From NCBI GenBank assembly GCA_905331475.1, contig CAJNYU010002009.1, positions 48,800 through 112,799 of the forward strand: 64,000 nt of DNA, in the 5' to 3' direction. This document shows positions 1 through 12,277 of this stretch, piece after piece; position 1 is the first letter of the stretch; each line of letters begins with the position of its first letter. Below the pieces are notes generated by a model. That model saw nothing but the letters and a program-made list of their open reading frames with translations. It did not search any database and was not told the origin of the DNA. The DNA is from Rotaria socialis (lineage: Eukaryota; Rotifera; Eurotatoria; Philodinida; Philodinidae). The translations under genes were made by a program, and so were the position numbers.

Positions 1-1
1 C

Positions 2-2895
2 CGAAATTGTATTGTTGATTCACGTTGGGTATTGAAAGTAACAGATTATCATTTGAATGAAACATATGCTTTACAAAATGCTCCAAGACAAGTTGATATC
101 ATTGGTTTGTATCAACATAGATAACGAAAATTTCCAATCAACAAAAGAAAACAATTATTTTTTAGATCTTTTATGGATGGCACCGGAACACATTCGAACA
201 TCAATAATCAAAGATGATGTTGCTACAGTAATGACAAGTTCAGCAGCTGGCGACGTTTATAGCTTTGGTATTATTATGCAAGAAGTTATTCTTCGTGGAC
301 CACCATTTTGTATGTTGGATCTCACACCAAAAGGTTGTTTTAATATTAGAAAATAAGGCTTAGGTTTTTCTAAAATTATATCTTGTTTTTTCTTAATTAT
401 ATAGAAATTATTGCCAAAATAAAGAAACCACCGCCACTGTTGAGACCTTCTGTATCGAAACAAGTAGCACCACCGGAATATATCAATTCAATGAAACAAT
501 GTTGGGCTGAACAAGCAGAAACCCGGCCATCATTTAACGATCTTGCTCAATCGATTAAATTACTCAATGGTGGAAAGTAAGAATTTACAGCTGAGAGAAA
601 ACAATTTGTTAAAAATTTTATTTACTAGAAAAGTGAATATTGTTGATACAATGTTTAAAATGCTTGAACAATATTCGAATAATTTGGAAGATTTAATTAA
701 AGAACGAACAAATCAACTCGAAGAAGAAAAGAAAAAAACAGATAAATTATTATCACAAATGTTACCACCGTATGTGTTAGATTTGCTCACCGACATTGTT
801 AATCCTTCGATTTCTTTTTTTCAGGAGTGTTGCTGACAGTCTCAAGTCTGGTAAAGCTGTTGAAGCTGTTTGGTACGAATGTGTTACAATCTACTTTTCT
901 GATATTGTCGGATTTACAACAATATCAGCATTGAGTAGTCCAATGGAAGTTGTCGATTTACTTAATGATCTATATACAATGTTTGATTCAATTCTCGAAG
1001 ATTTCGATTGTTATAAGGTAAAGAAAAAGGAAAACTAATTACATCTATTTCAAATACGTTTCTTTTTGTAAGACTACGATACTATATTCTGATGCGAGTT
1101 GAAAGCCACACAGAAGTGTAGAGGACTTTTTTTCTGCTTAACGATGAAGATTGACATTCTGTTTGTATCTGCTATTGTCATTTTGATCAGATTGTCATGA
1201 TCTGTGTATGCTGTTTTTGGCATAATAATAATTGAATTGAGAGAAAATAATTAAAAGATGCGAATAACTACTAAAGATTAGGAATTCTGTGCATTAACTT
1301 ATAATTATTACTGAATAAACAAAGAGGCGATTAATCCTTGTAGTCGAATTCTGAGGATGTATTATGGTTAGGATTCGTAGGAAACTAATTAAAAGTAAAT
1401 AGAAATGCATGCCGACAGGTGCTGTTGAAAAGAATTGTGTAAGAAAAACTTGCATAGACAACGAATGGTCTATCTATACTGAACATTTTGTCTTGTTTGT
1501 TACAAGCTCGTAAATCGAACGTCTTGCCTGTCTAATACTTTAAATCGTGCACTGCTAAAATAACTGTTGACACATTCATTATCAGTTAAAATCAATTACT
1601 TTTTTAAAATAATGAATCGTGTGTGTGTGTGTGTGTGTTGATAGGATTCAAATTCAAAAACAATATTTAGCAATGGCTTAAAATAGTTTCAATTCATCTA
1701 GCTGCTATTGACTTAGAACTATCACATGTTGTTTTGGTACATTCTAAAATCAACTTTTGAATAATGAAACAATATGTTGGACCACGATAGTCTATTACTA
1801 CATACTCCATTATAGCTAAGATGCCTACTATTAACATTATATTTTAAATGCAAATAATATTAATAGAATGTTTTAGCTTAAAAGATCTATTTAGTTGTCA
1901 CATAAAAATTTCTGTTGGATAGTTCATGCTGAGTGTCCTATCACAGATTCTGAGTCCTTGCATTGACACTATGACATACGAGGCACCGAGTCTTTTTTGT
2001 GAAGTACTGCCTAATCGGATTAATTGTAAATGAAACTAAACCAATCTTGTTTATCAACATTTTTTCAAGAGGGCAATCAAATCTTTCAATAGATTTCTAG
2101 AATTTATCTTTTTATATTAAAATTATATTTTTCTTTAGGTTGAAACCATTGGTGACGCATATATGGTCGTCAGTGGTCTACCTATTGGAAATGGAAAAAA
2201 GCATGCATCAGAGATAGCTGTAATGGCATTAACATTATTACATGCTTGTGGCAAGTTCAAAATTCGTCATATGCCGGGCGTACCATTACAATTACGTATT
2301 GGTTTGCATTCGGGTGCTTGTGTTGCTGGTGTTGTTGGTCTTCGAATGCCTCGTTATGTAAGATTTCAATTATGAAGATTATTATATAAGTTTTGTTTTT
2401 TCTAGTGTTTATTTGGTGATACAGTTAATACAGCTTCTCGAATGGAATCCACGGGCATGGGTATGCAAAACTATATCGAATTGATATGTATGCATGTTAT
2501 AGATCATCTATTTCTCTAGCTTATCGTATTCATTCCAGTGAAACAACTGCAGGATTATTAGAAGAAATTGGCGGTTTTCATTTAGAATATCGAGGAGTAA
2601 CAGAAATTAAAGTAAAATTAAATAAAGATTCTTTTGAGTGAAATATCAACATATGCTATTTTAAGGGTCGAGGTAATTATAAAACCTATTGGCTGACGGG
2701 AAAAGATGGTTTTGATAAAGAATTACCAGCACCAGTTATATCAGAAAATAATCATGGGTATGAAAAGAAAATTTTTTATTGAAAAATCTAAATTTTTATT
2801 TTCTAGTCTTGACAAAGAGCTAGTTAAATTAGCTGAAAAAAGTGCACGTGAACGAGAGAAATTGGAAAGTCAAAAACGTGAAGCAGCTAATGCTG

Positions 2896-2926
<31 letters not shown>

Positions 2927-3295
2927 AGCCACCACTACAGTAGCAACTACAGTAAATGTATCATCTAGTAATCAAATACAAGTTAAGCCAATTGTTGAAA
3001 CTGTTTCTCCGGATCCAAAATCAAAAAAATCTAGAGGTTCTCATATTTCAGCTGCCAATAATCATGATACAAATGCAACAGAAGACTTATTGAGGTTGAC
3101 TATTTTTGGAAAATCATTCCGATAAAAATAAATGTTTATTTTTCTTTTAGGTTTACACCGCCACTTGATCAGCATCCATCAGCGATGACAAATTCAACAA
3201 ATAAATTTCCCGTATCGAATGAACTTCCAGCTAAATTACAACCAATGGATGGACCTGACGGACCTGTTAGAAAGTCAACGAAAGCAAAATGGTAA
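2..3295 (+). CDS. Receptor-type (membrane) guanylate cyclase, 3' part
   Basis: Makes cGMP from GTP; this is the intracellular part of a receptor guanylate cyclase whose 5' end lies off the left edge. Proposed exons: 2-104, 166-333, 405-576, 629-769, 825-1017, 2139-2357, 2406-2460, 2520-2611, 2666-2757, 2807-3094, 3151-3295. They sum to 556 codons without a frame break. Order of domains: C-lobe of the kinase-homology domain ([20 protein letters not shown]); a coiled-coil linker ([17 protein letters not shown]); then the class III cyclase domain with FSDIVGFT (metal Asp), [30 protein letters not shown] and GNYKTYWL. Introns are 48-71 bp except 1018-2138. The tail beyond the cyclase domain is unusual: Lys/Glu-rich, then an Ala run coded by GCA repeats (about 2890-2930), then a Ser/Lys-rich end. 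The final exon could instead splice at GTAATT near 3291; TAA at 3293-3295 is the simpler reading. The family is certain; the ligand is unknown. Confidence 0.9.
1018..2138 (+). other. Long intron of the guanylate cyclase gene with a (GT)n tract
   Basis: GTAAAG donor at 1018 and TTTCTTTAG acceptor ending at 2138, joining codons for K and VETIGD in phase 0. At 1121 bp it is about 20 times longer than its neighbours. It holds a GT dinucleotide tract at about 1618-1638. No open frame of note was seen inside. Confidence 0.75.
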
Positions 3296-5020
3296 TTTTT
3301 ATCTAATTAATTGAAGTCAATTTTTGTTTTTTTCTCGAACATTCTGTATGCTTTTTTTCATTGTCGTTTGAGACATTACCGAGTGATTGATTGAGCATTT
3401 TCATGTACCGGTTTCATGATTTTTTCTTTTTGTTCCTGAGACTCAGTCATATTTTATGCGGCGCAAATGTAACTACTTTTTTTTCTGTTCTCGTATTCAT
3501 TTGTCACAAAGCAGAACAAGTCGAAAACAAGATATACCGGTCGTTTTAAAAAGACTGTATCTCCGAAAGACGTATATCAGATTTGAAAAAACAGAATCAT
3601 GACAAATTGCATGCAAATTTGGTAAGTGCGATACCCACTGAGCGATCAGATCTGACAATGTCGATCTTTAATAATAGGAATTAAAAGTTCAGTGTCAGTG
3701 TAGATTTGTTTGAAGGTATGCGCAATTTTTCCATGCCACGTCTATATAGATAAAGTTGAATGATGCGCCATAGTAAATTGCATCTACTGCGTCTTCTTGT
3801 CTCTGAGATACGTATCCAGTCCGTTACGAACTAACTTTTGTTCCCTTCTATTTATGGCATAGCAAAAGAATGTAAAAGCTAAAAAGCTGTTATTGCTGTT
3901 GATTTTGAAAGTAACATCTAAATATGGAAAATCACTCCGTAAATATCCACGTTGCAAAACAATATCCCATTATAAAAATGTCGATTTCAATCTAGTATCG
4001 GATGCTAGATGAAATACTTTTACTGATGACAATTAATAGGATCAAATTGGCTAAACTCTTCATATAACGAGTGCTCCATAATCAATGACCGGTTTTTACT
4101 CTTAATCTTTATAGTATCTGACAAGTTTTATTTAAAATCAAAATATGGCATAACGCACAACATGGTTACTACTGTAACCTGCACAAAAAATGTTATTTCA
4201 CAAGGTAACGCGACGTTTGCGTCGCCAACCTTCTACTGAAAGGAATTAGTCATGTGGAACGTAGCTATCCAAAACCATCTAGCTGAGAGACTTCATTTTT
4301 TATAGCTTCGAAATGATTTTCATGGAAAACACGATTGATAACCGAGCATAAATAGAAAACTTGCCTGGAAGTATCACCAAGAAAGCGGCATTTAATTACT
4401 ACTTACTAATATTATATAATGATACTGAAGTTAAGTGCATCCGATCTGCTACCGCTCAAGCTACGCCATCCAAAAGCTTTTGATCAACTTAATAGCGGAG
4501 TGAAGAAAAAGACCCATTCATGAGAACTATGATCGAAATACTTCATTTTAGTAAAGTTATAACTCAAATTGGCCTATGAACTAGATATTTAACATGAATC
4601 TGCACGAGTAGATCAGAGATTACATCAAAGTGCCTTTTTCTAACTCGATTTCGGTTAGATTTGTTATAATTTTTGCTCAACCTCATGTGGGTTCATTTTG
4701 TTTCGGTGCGTTTCCCGTCTAGAATGGATATATTCATTCTTGAGTGCACATTCACACATAGATAAACCTAAGATTTACATCTTTTGAATCAAATCCACTC
4801 GCAATCATGAAAACCTAAACTTATTAAGATAATCACGACAAATATGAATTTCAAATGTTTCACACGAGTTGAGCAATTATTTCACGATCTGTCGTCGGAA
4901 GAAATTCAAAATATGTCCTATTTTCGAAAGTTGTTTCAACTTTTCTGATCGAGACAACGTATAACTGTTCTATTAGTCTGCAAGGCAAGTAGTCCTATAA
5001 TAACGACAGAATTTCAACAC

Positions 5021-5083
5021 GTGGGGGCGGCTAGTCGTGAGTGGAGGCCCAGAGGGGCGCCGACGAATGACTAGCCGTCCCCA
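5021..5083 (+). repeat. GC-rich imperfect palindrome, copy A
   Basis: Begins GTGGGGGCGGCTAGTCGT and ends in nearly its reverse complement (ATGACTAGCCGTCCCCAC), so it can fold into a hairpin with a GC-rich loop around GGGGCGCC. It stands out from the AT-rich surroundings. Copy B at 5443-5503 is the same unit inverted. Confidence 0.75.
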
Positions 5084-5442
5084 CTTGTTTTGTCTCATAT
5101 ATGCGGTGAACGTGATCCTTTTAAACACTGCATTATTGATTGAAAGGTTCACCTCACTCTATAATTATTAGATGGAAACGAAGAGAATTTTCAAAAAAAA
5201 CGAAAACAACAGTTGTGGGACTAGTTCAATTCAGTTACACCTACATATGCGATAAATTCATCACAATTTAGAGAAGAATGAGACATGATTCCCGAATACT
5301 TATCAGTTTGCATCCGTTCGTAGATGCGCTAATCTAGAATTCTAGGAGTTAAATTTGAATAAATTCTTCGTGCTGCAATAAAAGTTGACATATCAAGAAT
5401 AAACTGAAGATTTTGAAAAACGTTTTCAAAGTCTCAATGCAG

Positions 5443-5503
5443 GTGAGCGGCTAGTCGTTCGTCGGCGCCCCTCCGGAGCGCCACTTACGGCTAGCCGCTC
5501 CCA
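5443..5503 (-). repeat. GC-rich imperfect palindrome, copy B (inverted)
   Basis: Its reverse complement matches copy A across most of its length, sharing GGCTAG, the block GAGGGGCGCCGACGAA and GACTAGCCG. The two copies are therefore in inverted orientation about 360 bp apart. They may be the terminal repeats of one element of about 480 bp, or two solo foldback units. Confidence 0.7.
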
Positions 5504-5695
5504 AATTCAGAACTAATTCAACCGCACGATGCCTATAGCCTATTCGTAATAACATCTCACATAACCATACGATACATCTAAGACTATAAACATCATCGAA
5601 TGGTATCCTCAAAAAATTTCCCTACAAAGCATTCCTATCAAGAAAATGTGACGATCTAAACAGCTCCTAATCCATTACAAACTTGTTTGAAGTAC

Positions 5696-5860
5696 AAAAT
5701 TTCAACAATCTGGCAACGCCATCCTGTTCCCCGATCCCGGTTACCTTCGGTCAATCCTTACAAAAAACTAATTTTTTTCTAAAAAAAGTCTCTCACACCC
5801 TAAAAAAATGAAAAAGCAAAATTTCAAAAATCTGACAACGCCATTGTGTTCCCCGCCCGC
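5696..5860 (+). repeat. Short duplicated segment
   Basis: A segment of about 40 bp at 5696-5736 (AAATTTCAACAATCTGGCAA then CGCCATCCTGTTCCCCG) recurs diverged at about 5818-5857, separated by about 80 bp. It is probably the remains of a local duplication; no function is evident. Confidence 0.5.
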
Positions 5861-7188
5861 CCCTCCAACTTTGGAAATTTTTGTTTCAATTTTACTCCGA
5901 TTTTTGAAAAAAATAGAAGAGATTTTTATTGATTTACTCCGATTTTTGAAAAAAAACCTCCCGTTTTCAAGTAACCCTCCTATATTTTTGTTGCTTCGCG
6001 CCGTCCCTGTCGGTCAAACCTATCCCTACAGATTTTATTTGAGGTTAGTTAAGTTTATTCATCTGCTTTCCTATTGAACGAACGAACGAACGAAACAACT
6101 CATTTCGGCGTAAGACCCTCCATTCAGTAGAGGGAATAATACTTTGGAACCGAGACTCTGGGTTTCAGGAGCTTCATGTTATTTCATATCAATTAGACAC
6201 ACAATAGGATAATATATTTCAGATCATTAATATCATTTGTGAATTACATAACCATTTATTATTCTCCTTTCAGTAGAGGGCCCAGCGGTGTTTTGCGTCG
6301 CGCTACTTGTTTAACTATCTAGAAAATATCAAAATCAGAATCATCACTCGATTAAATCCTATGGGCTCTTCTTGGCTTATGTTTGATGTTTTCTTTCTTT
6401 AATCACAATTAACTTCACCTAATTCATCTAACTGTAGTATTCTATGGCAATATTTTCAAACCGCTTCATCTTCAAACTCTTATCAACGGCCTATTAGTGT
6501 GCATTGGTCTATGTTTTGTTCGATTCAAAATTAGATTACTGAAATATCATGGTTTATACTCATTATTATTGTCGCATGACATATCGCATCTGTAGAAGAT
6601 TTTATGTAGAAAATGAAAATTTATTCTAATTAGACATAAGGTAAGCACGATCAAAGAAAAATTCTTTGATCTGAAATAATATCACACTTTGTCTTTTACT
6701 TCATTTTTCATTTTAATTAATCGTTTTTATCGCCAAATAATCTCATTTTCAATCAGCTTCAACATGAATATTTTTAAAAAATTACAGAGAATGAAATATA
6801 ATTTTTTTTAAATGTGCAATAAAAATCAGATATTCATTAAACACCTGTATATAATTAAGTATCTATTTTTCCTATGAGAAGATACTCTACCGGTTAGACC
6901 TAAGACGTACACAACAACACCCTCAAGATAGTCTATAACACCTTCGTTCGAACATTTGACAAACTGATTTCCCAACAGGCACATTTATATAAGTTTCAAA
7001 TAGTGAGAAAAACAATATACATATATATGAGTATTATCGAGACAAGAAAGAAAAGAAAATCTCTTGAGATTTAAATAAAAAACACCTCAAGCACATGCAG
7101 ACTGATCAATGTATCACATTTTTATTTTTATTTTGAACATAATATTATATGATAGAACCATACGAATTTGTTGTTTAATTGACATCAA

Positions 7189-10100
7189 ATGATTTTATCG
7201 GTCATTTTACAAGTATTTTATGTACTATTAGTACAATCACGTAAGAAAATGTGTTGGAGAATTTCTTATATTCAATTGATATTTTCAATGAATAGAAATC
7301 TATGAAACGGATCGAAAAGATTCAAATCAATTTCTACACACAACAATATCGTCTGATAACACCTATGAACAATCAAAAGAAATAGTTGAAACAAAACGTG
7401 AAGTAAATAAAAAATGTCTTACTCCAGTTCCACATTTGATTATTTTCTTTAGTCGTGTATTGATGAATACCAACAACACAAATCTCATCGACGTAATCCA
7501 ATATTACCTTCATATTGTACACAATATTGTACAGAAACAACGGATTGCCAACAAGATAATGGTAATATAATTTTGAAAAACAAATTGGGTGAAAATTTTG
7601 AACAAAAATTTAAATTTTAGAATTATCGGCTTGCACGAATCCGTTGTATCCCCCATGGCCATCACGATTATTAAAATTTGTACAAAAAATTCGACGCATG
7701 TGCTATATAAGAATTACTGAAATATTACTATATGAACATGCCGAACAGATGTGTCAACGGCATGGACTTCAAATGGCTATTATTGATAATGTTCAATTAC
7801 TTGAACAATTGAAACAAATGGATATGTGTAAGATTTATTTTGCGTTTTGAATAATAATTAACTCATAAAATAAACTATTCAGTTAATGCAACATGTAAAG
7901 GTCAATGTCCGGAAACAAGAGGATATTCTATTGGATTAAGAAGATATAAGGATGAGAAGGGAATATCACCATTGAAATGGATTTGGTCTGATAATTTTAC
8001 ATGGGTACAAAATGAAGCAGATGTAAGTTTTGATAATCTTGTAACAGATTTGTTTACATGAAAGCTGTTGTTAACCTCCAAAGGTCAATTGTTGCCAATA
8101 GAAAGGTACCGCTTTTTTTTAGATCGCGCATGCATCCAAGAATTTCCAAAGTACCTTCTTTGTTACTAGTCCACTTTGTTCTTGAAGAGGTTGTCAAGAC
8201 GTAGTACATGCAGAATTCCGACATTTTTTTAGAAATGTTGAATGGGACACCGTTAAAATAAGAAGATTGTTTTTGAAGAGTTTCTTCCGATATTTTGCTT
8301 GTCGTCTTCTCAAGCAAAGAGCTTAGAAAAGATGCCCACCTACCATCCTCCGCCTCTTAATGTGCAAACGTATGTCTTTTCACTTTTCTTTAATGAACAT
8401 TTTCTCAAATGCTACGAGATATATTCAGATTTATAAGAGTCTACGATATCTTACTTTGCTTGCTTGTTCTCTCCCCACAGCATCCTCATGAGATGTACTA
8501 TGTTGTTGTGTTTGCGCCCTAGCATAGGCCTTGAAAAATATCAATTCCACCCGGAAATCCTATGTCAAGGACTTTATTACTATTCGATATTTCATCATTA
8601 TTAATGGTTATGCAATTTTTAGAAACACTGATTTTCTCGTTATAGTGTAATGATGAATATTCTGAAACATCTTTTCCTAATGCCACTCTTCTTTGTTACA
8701 TGGGATCAGATGGACAGAAGGTTCGTTGTTATTTTTTGAAAAATACGTTTTGATTTAAAATTGTTTTATTTCAATAAATAAATACACTAGAAAGTTACTG
8801 TTTGGAATACAGGTGAACCAAATGATCGTCAATTTGGTGAATTTCAACGAGTTGAACAGTGTGTTGAAATTATTGGACGTCCAGATAAAACGGGCTCATT
8901 TGAACAAGTCGGAAAGCTAAATGATATTTCATGTATTAAACCAACTTCAGGCGTTCTATGTCAAATGAATGGTTAGGTCCTTTTGCTTTTGTTACTTATT
9001 TTTTATTAAATTATTTCTTGTTTTTTGAGATCTTAAGCCAATCAATGCAACACAATTTAGATCTTTTTCAAAATTTTTTGGATTTACTATCGCTGAAAAT
9101 GATATAGATGATTTATGGGATTATTTATTATCGAATTTTAAAAGTTCTTTTTCACCTAATCTAGAATCTATGAAATTAATAACTGCTATCCTTGAAAAAT
9201 TATTTATACTGCCTTCGTTTACAGTTGAACGAGGAAGAAATGTATTGCATATTGTCGATCAACTTATCAATATTACAGGGAAAATTGAAGATGACAATGT
9301 TCTATTGAGAGCAGTCACAAATAAGTAATAGATTAGTTCTTTTTTATTTCTCAACATCTCTATAATTAATTTCATTGATAGATTACTTCAGGTAATTGAT
9401 TTATTTCCAGCAAAAATAAAAATTGATAAAAATGAGGAAGTTGCATCGTTTAAATTCGAATATATGAATACATCGTTAATAAAAATAAATTTTGATCGTT
9501 GGCAACACGAGAACAAGGACAATGATTGGTATACGATAACACCTGGTATTTTCATAGGAGCGACTTTTTTCTTTTGTTCTTAATCTGTTCCAATGTATAG
9601 AAAATTCTGATCAACATCCGAATAGTATTGTTCAACTTAACATGCGAATATTACGAACTCAAATAGAATCCACAAACGATTATCGTCTAATTGAAACAGT
9701 ATTTTCAAATTTTAATTTATTTCCTCTAACAAATAAAACTCATGAACCAAGTGAAAATAGAAATCAATTGATTGGAATGCCGATATCGATTCGAATTGCT
9801 AATTTGACAAAGATTAGAGCCGATAGCGATCTTGTACGATTTCAAATACGAATCAATCAAGTAAGAGGATTTATTTCGCATAAGATAAATTTCAACATCT
9901 TTTTTTCAAATATTGTTTTAGTACATTCAAGCAAGTAAGATTTTATGTGTTTATTGGTCATTCGATGAAGATAATGGTTCATGGATAGCTGATAATGGAT
10001 GTCGCCTTATTGGATATATTGATGAATATGCTCAATGTTCTTGTAATCATCTAACTCATTTTGCATTACTTTTGGTACGTTGATAAAGTGAAAACGACAC

Positions 10101-11740
10101 TTCTAATAATATCTAGTTCAAAAAATTGACTCATCTAAATCAAGCCATGTTAGAGGAAAGCCATGGTAGTTTACACAGGGGGAACGATATTCATAAGCAG
10201 TTAGATAACTATTGCATGATTAGAGTTGTATATAATCAGTTTCGAACCCAGTCATTGGGACCGAAACCATTTGAAACGTGAGACAAGTAAATGCTGCAAA
10301 GTTTTTTTTTCAAACTAATCACAGACAGAAAAACAGCTAGAATTAATCGTACCTAAATAATATGATCCTGCACATCTCTATTCGTGAAACTTCGGTTTAT
10401 CTACGATCTAATCTTTAAAATTTACAGACACTTTAACTAAGAAGAATTTTTATTTCAATAGCAATCTGAATCCAAAGAAATGGAAAATCCTTTATTAACT
10501 ACTGATGACTTCATATTGACATTTGTATCATATATTGGTATATCTTTATCACTATTTGGTCTTGTCGTAACATTAATTACATATGCACTTTTTCGGTAAA
10601 ATTGAATAGAATACTTCGATTGAATTTTAATATTTTCTTCTATTTGTTTTTCAGATGTTCGCATATAAATCGTCTTCATGCTTCTCTGATTATGGTGTGC
10701 TTATCCATATTACTTGTTATTTCTTTTTTCATTCCTTTTAGTCTTACTAAATCAAATCGTTTCGGTACAAAAAATAATTATCTATGCAATATATTTGGTT
10801 TTTTATTGCATTATTTTCTATTAACATCATTTATGTGGATGTTTATTTTAACTTGTATTCATTATATGCATTTCGTTCGAATATTCAACTCATATGTTTC
10901 ACATTTTTTTATTAAAGCTAGTATTACTGGATGGATACTACCATTAATTTTTCCAAGTTTAGTTCTCATCATTGGGAAAGATGACGGTTATGTTGGAGAA
11001 TTTCAATGTTGGATCAATAATGAAATTCTTCGTTATGCTACGTTTCTCGCACCAATATCAACTATTATCTTCTGTAATTTAATACTTTTTATATTCACAT
11101 TCAAAGGTATTTGCCAACGTGATTCACCACTTCATGCAGATCAACATAAAGAGTCAAAGATAGAAATAAGTGCAACATTTTGTTGCTTTATATCGATGGG
11201 TAAATTCTTGATAGAATTAGGATTATGTTATTTTTTTGTTTTTATTTAGGTATTACATGGTTTTTTGGTATATTAGTTCTAATGCAACCAATATTTTTAT
11301 ATCAATTAATTTTCTGTATAAGCAATGCTCTTCAAGGCTTTTTAATACTTTTCTTTCATGTCTATCTATGTAAACCAAAAAGAGGATTCTGGAAAATATT
11401 TTTTATTCAACGTGGTTTTCATCAACGCCATCATTCATTTACAGCGCCTATGCATCCTAAAACAATTAGTGGTTCAAATACAGAAAATATAACGACTTTA
11501 AAACGTCCTGTAGAACTTTGCATTACTCCAATAGCAACAGCTGATGATAATAAAAAAGAAATGTCAGGTAAAAAGAATCCGAAATGTAAAGATCAAAACG
11601 AAGATAATGCAACAAGAAAAGATCCAACACAAGCAAAGAACGCACAACAATCAGTTATAAATATGCAGCCAAGTTCTCTTTCTGATCGAATACAGAAAAG
11701 TAAAATGATCATGAACAGTTATGCTCGAGAAAAAAATTAA
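7189..11740 (+). CDS. Adhesion G-protein-coupled receptor with N-terminal C-type lectin domain
   Basis: A cell-surface receptor of the adhesion GPCR class. Exons: 7189-7240, 7296-7402, 7453-7561, 7621-7827, 7883-8022, 8646-8720, 8791-8971, 9030-9324, 9382-9545, 9601-9860, 9922-10074, 10462-10595, 10655-11199, 11250-11740. They give exactly 970 codons plus stop. The start was chosen because MILSVILQVFYVLLVQS is a good signal peptide. Residues about 90-290 form a C-type lectin domain (AEQMCQRHGLQMAI, WIWSDNFTWV, WNTGEPND, GKLNDISC, GVLCQM) with an EPN sugar/Ca2+ motif. Residues about 300-580 are GAIN-like and end in a GPS (CVYW, CRL, CSCNHLTHFALLL) with an intact HL/T self-cleavage site. Residues about 595-850 carry seven hydrophobic segments with CNIFGFLLHYF, FQCWINN and GITWFFGILVL. 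The tail of about 120 residues is polar and Lys-rich. Ligand and G protein are unknown. Confidence 0.92.
8023..8645 (+). other. Long intron within the lectin-domain coding region
   Basis: A 623-bp intron (GTAAGT donor, TTATAG acceptor) splits the lectin domain between ...WVQNEAD and CNDEYSET. An 87-codon open frame on the opposite strand (8054-8317) is not recognisable. The intron may contain an old insertion. Confidence 0.6.
10075..10461 (+). other. Intron between the GPS and 7TM coding exons
   Basis: A 387-bp intron (GTACGT donor, TTCAATAG acceptor) sits just after the GPS codons and before the stalk-linker and first transmembrane helix. No coding content was seen. Confidence 0.65.
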
Positions 11741-12277
11741 TATATTCGATTTGTTGTTGATTGGTTGTAGTCGGTTTTTTTTTGTTTTGTTCGTTGCTTT
11801 TTCAAATAAATTCATTAATATTTCGCTAAAACAATTTATTTATGAATTGGTTCGATGGCCTGCAACGAATATGAGAAAAACGATGAAATATGCCACTGAA
11901 GTAATTTCTCACGAATGCTCTCAGTTTCACTAGGAAACCTTGAAAGCAAATTTTTAAATTAAAATCTGATGAAGATCAATAATATGTGAACGAAATGTAT
12001 ATAGCACCGTCTATCATTCTGTATAATCGGTAAAATATCGTGTTTTTACGACCTAGCAAACGTTCTGTACATTTCACGTGTATGTACCACAACTCGTGGT
12101 ATAGGAGTTGGATGTTTCTATCGAAATTATGACTAATCTATCTCCGCCATGGTGTGTTTAAATTTAAACGAAAGGGGGAAAATGTGATAACGATGAAGCA
12201 TTATTATGTTTATGTTTATTTTTATTTAACCTATTCGTCCAGTCAATAGCGTTAGAAAGTCATTTTCACTTTTGAAA
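11741..12277. other. Intergenic, 3' flank of the adhesion GPCR
   Basis: An open frame continues near 11721-11933 but overlaps the GPCR stop region in another frame and has no family resemblance. Nothing else was seen. Confidence 0.5.

Larger units (their letters stand above)
3296..7188. other. Intergenic tract without a recognisable gene
   Basis: No frame here reads like a protein and no splice-linked coding exons were found on either strand. It contains two GC-rich hairpins (listed separately), a duplicated short segment at 5696-5860, and (GAAC)n at about 6077-6090. A repeated word TTCAGTAGAGGG occurs near 6124 and 6271. An open frame at 5808-6077 is low-complexity Phe/Leu/Lys sequence and is not taken as a gene. 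Confidence 0.6.

Noticed and set aside
5808..6077. 89-codon open frame in the first intergenic tract
   Set aside because: Low-complexity Phe/Leu/Lys wording, overlaps a duplicated noncoding segment, and has no splice partners or family resemblance.
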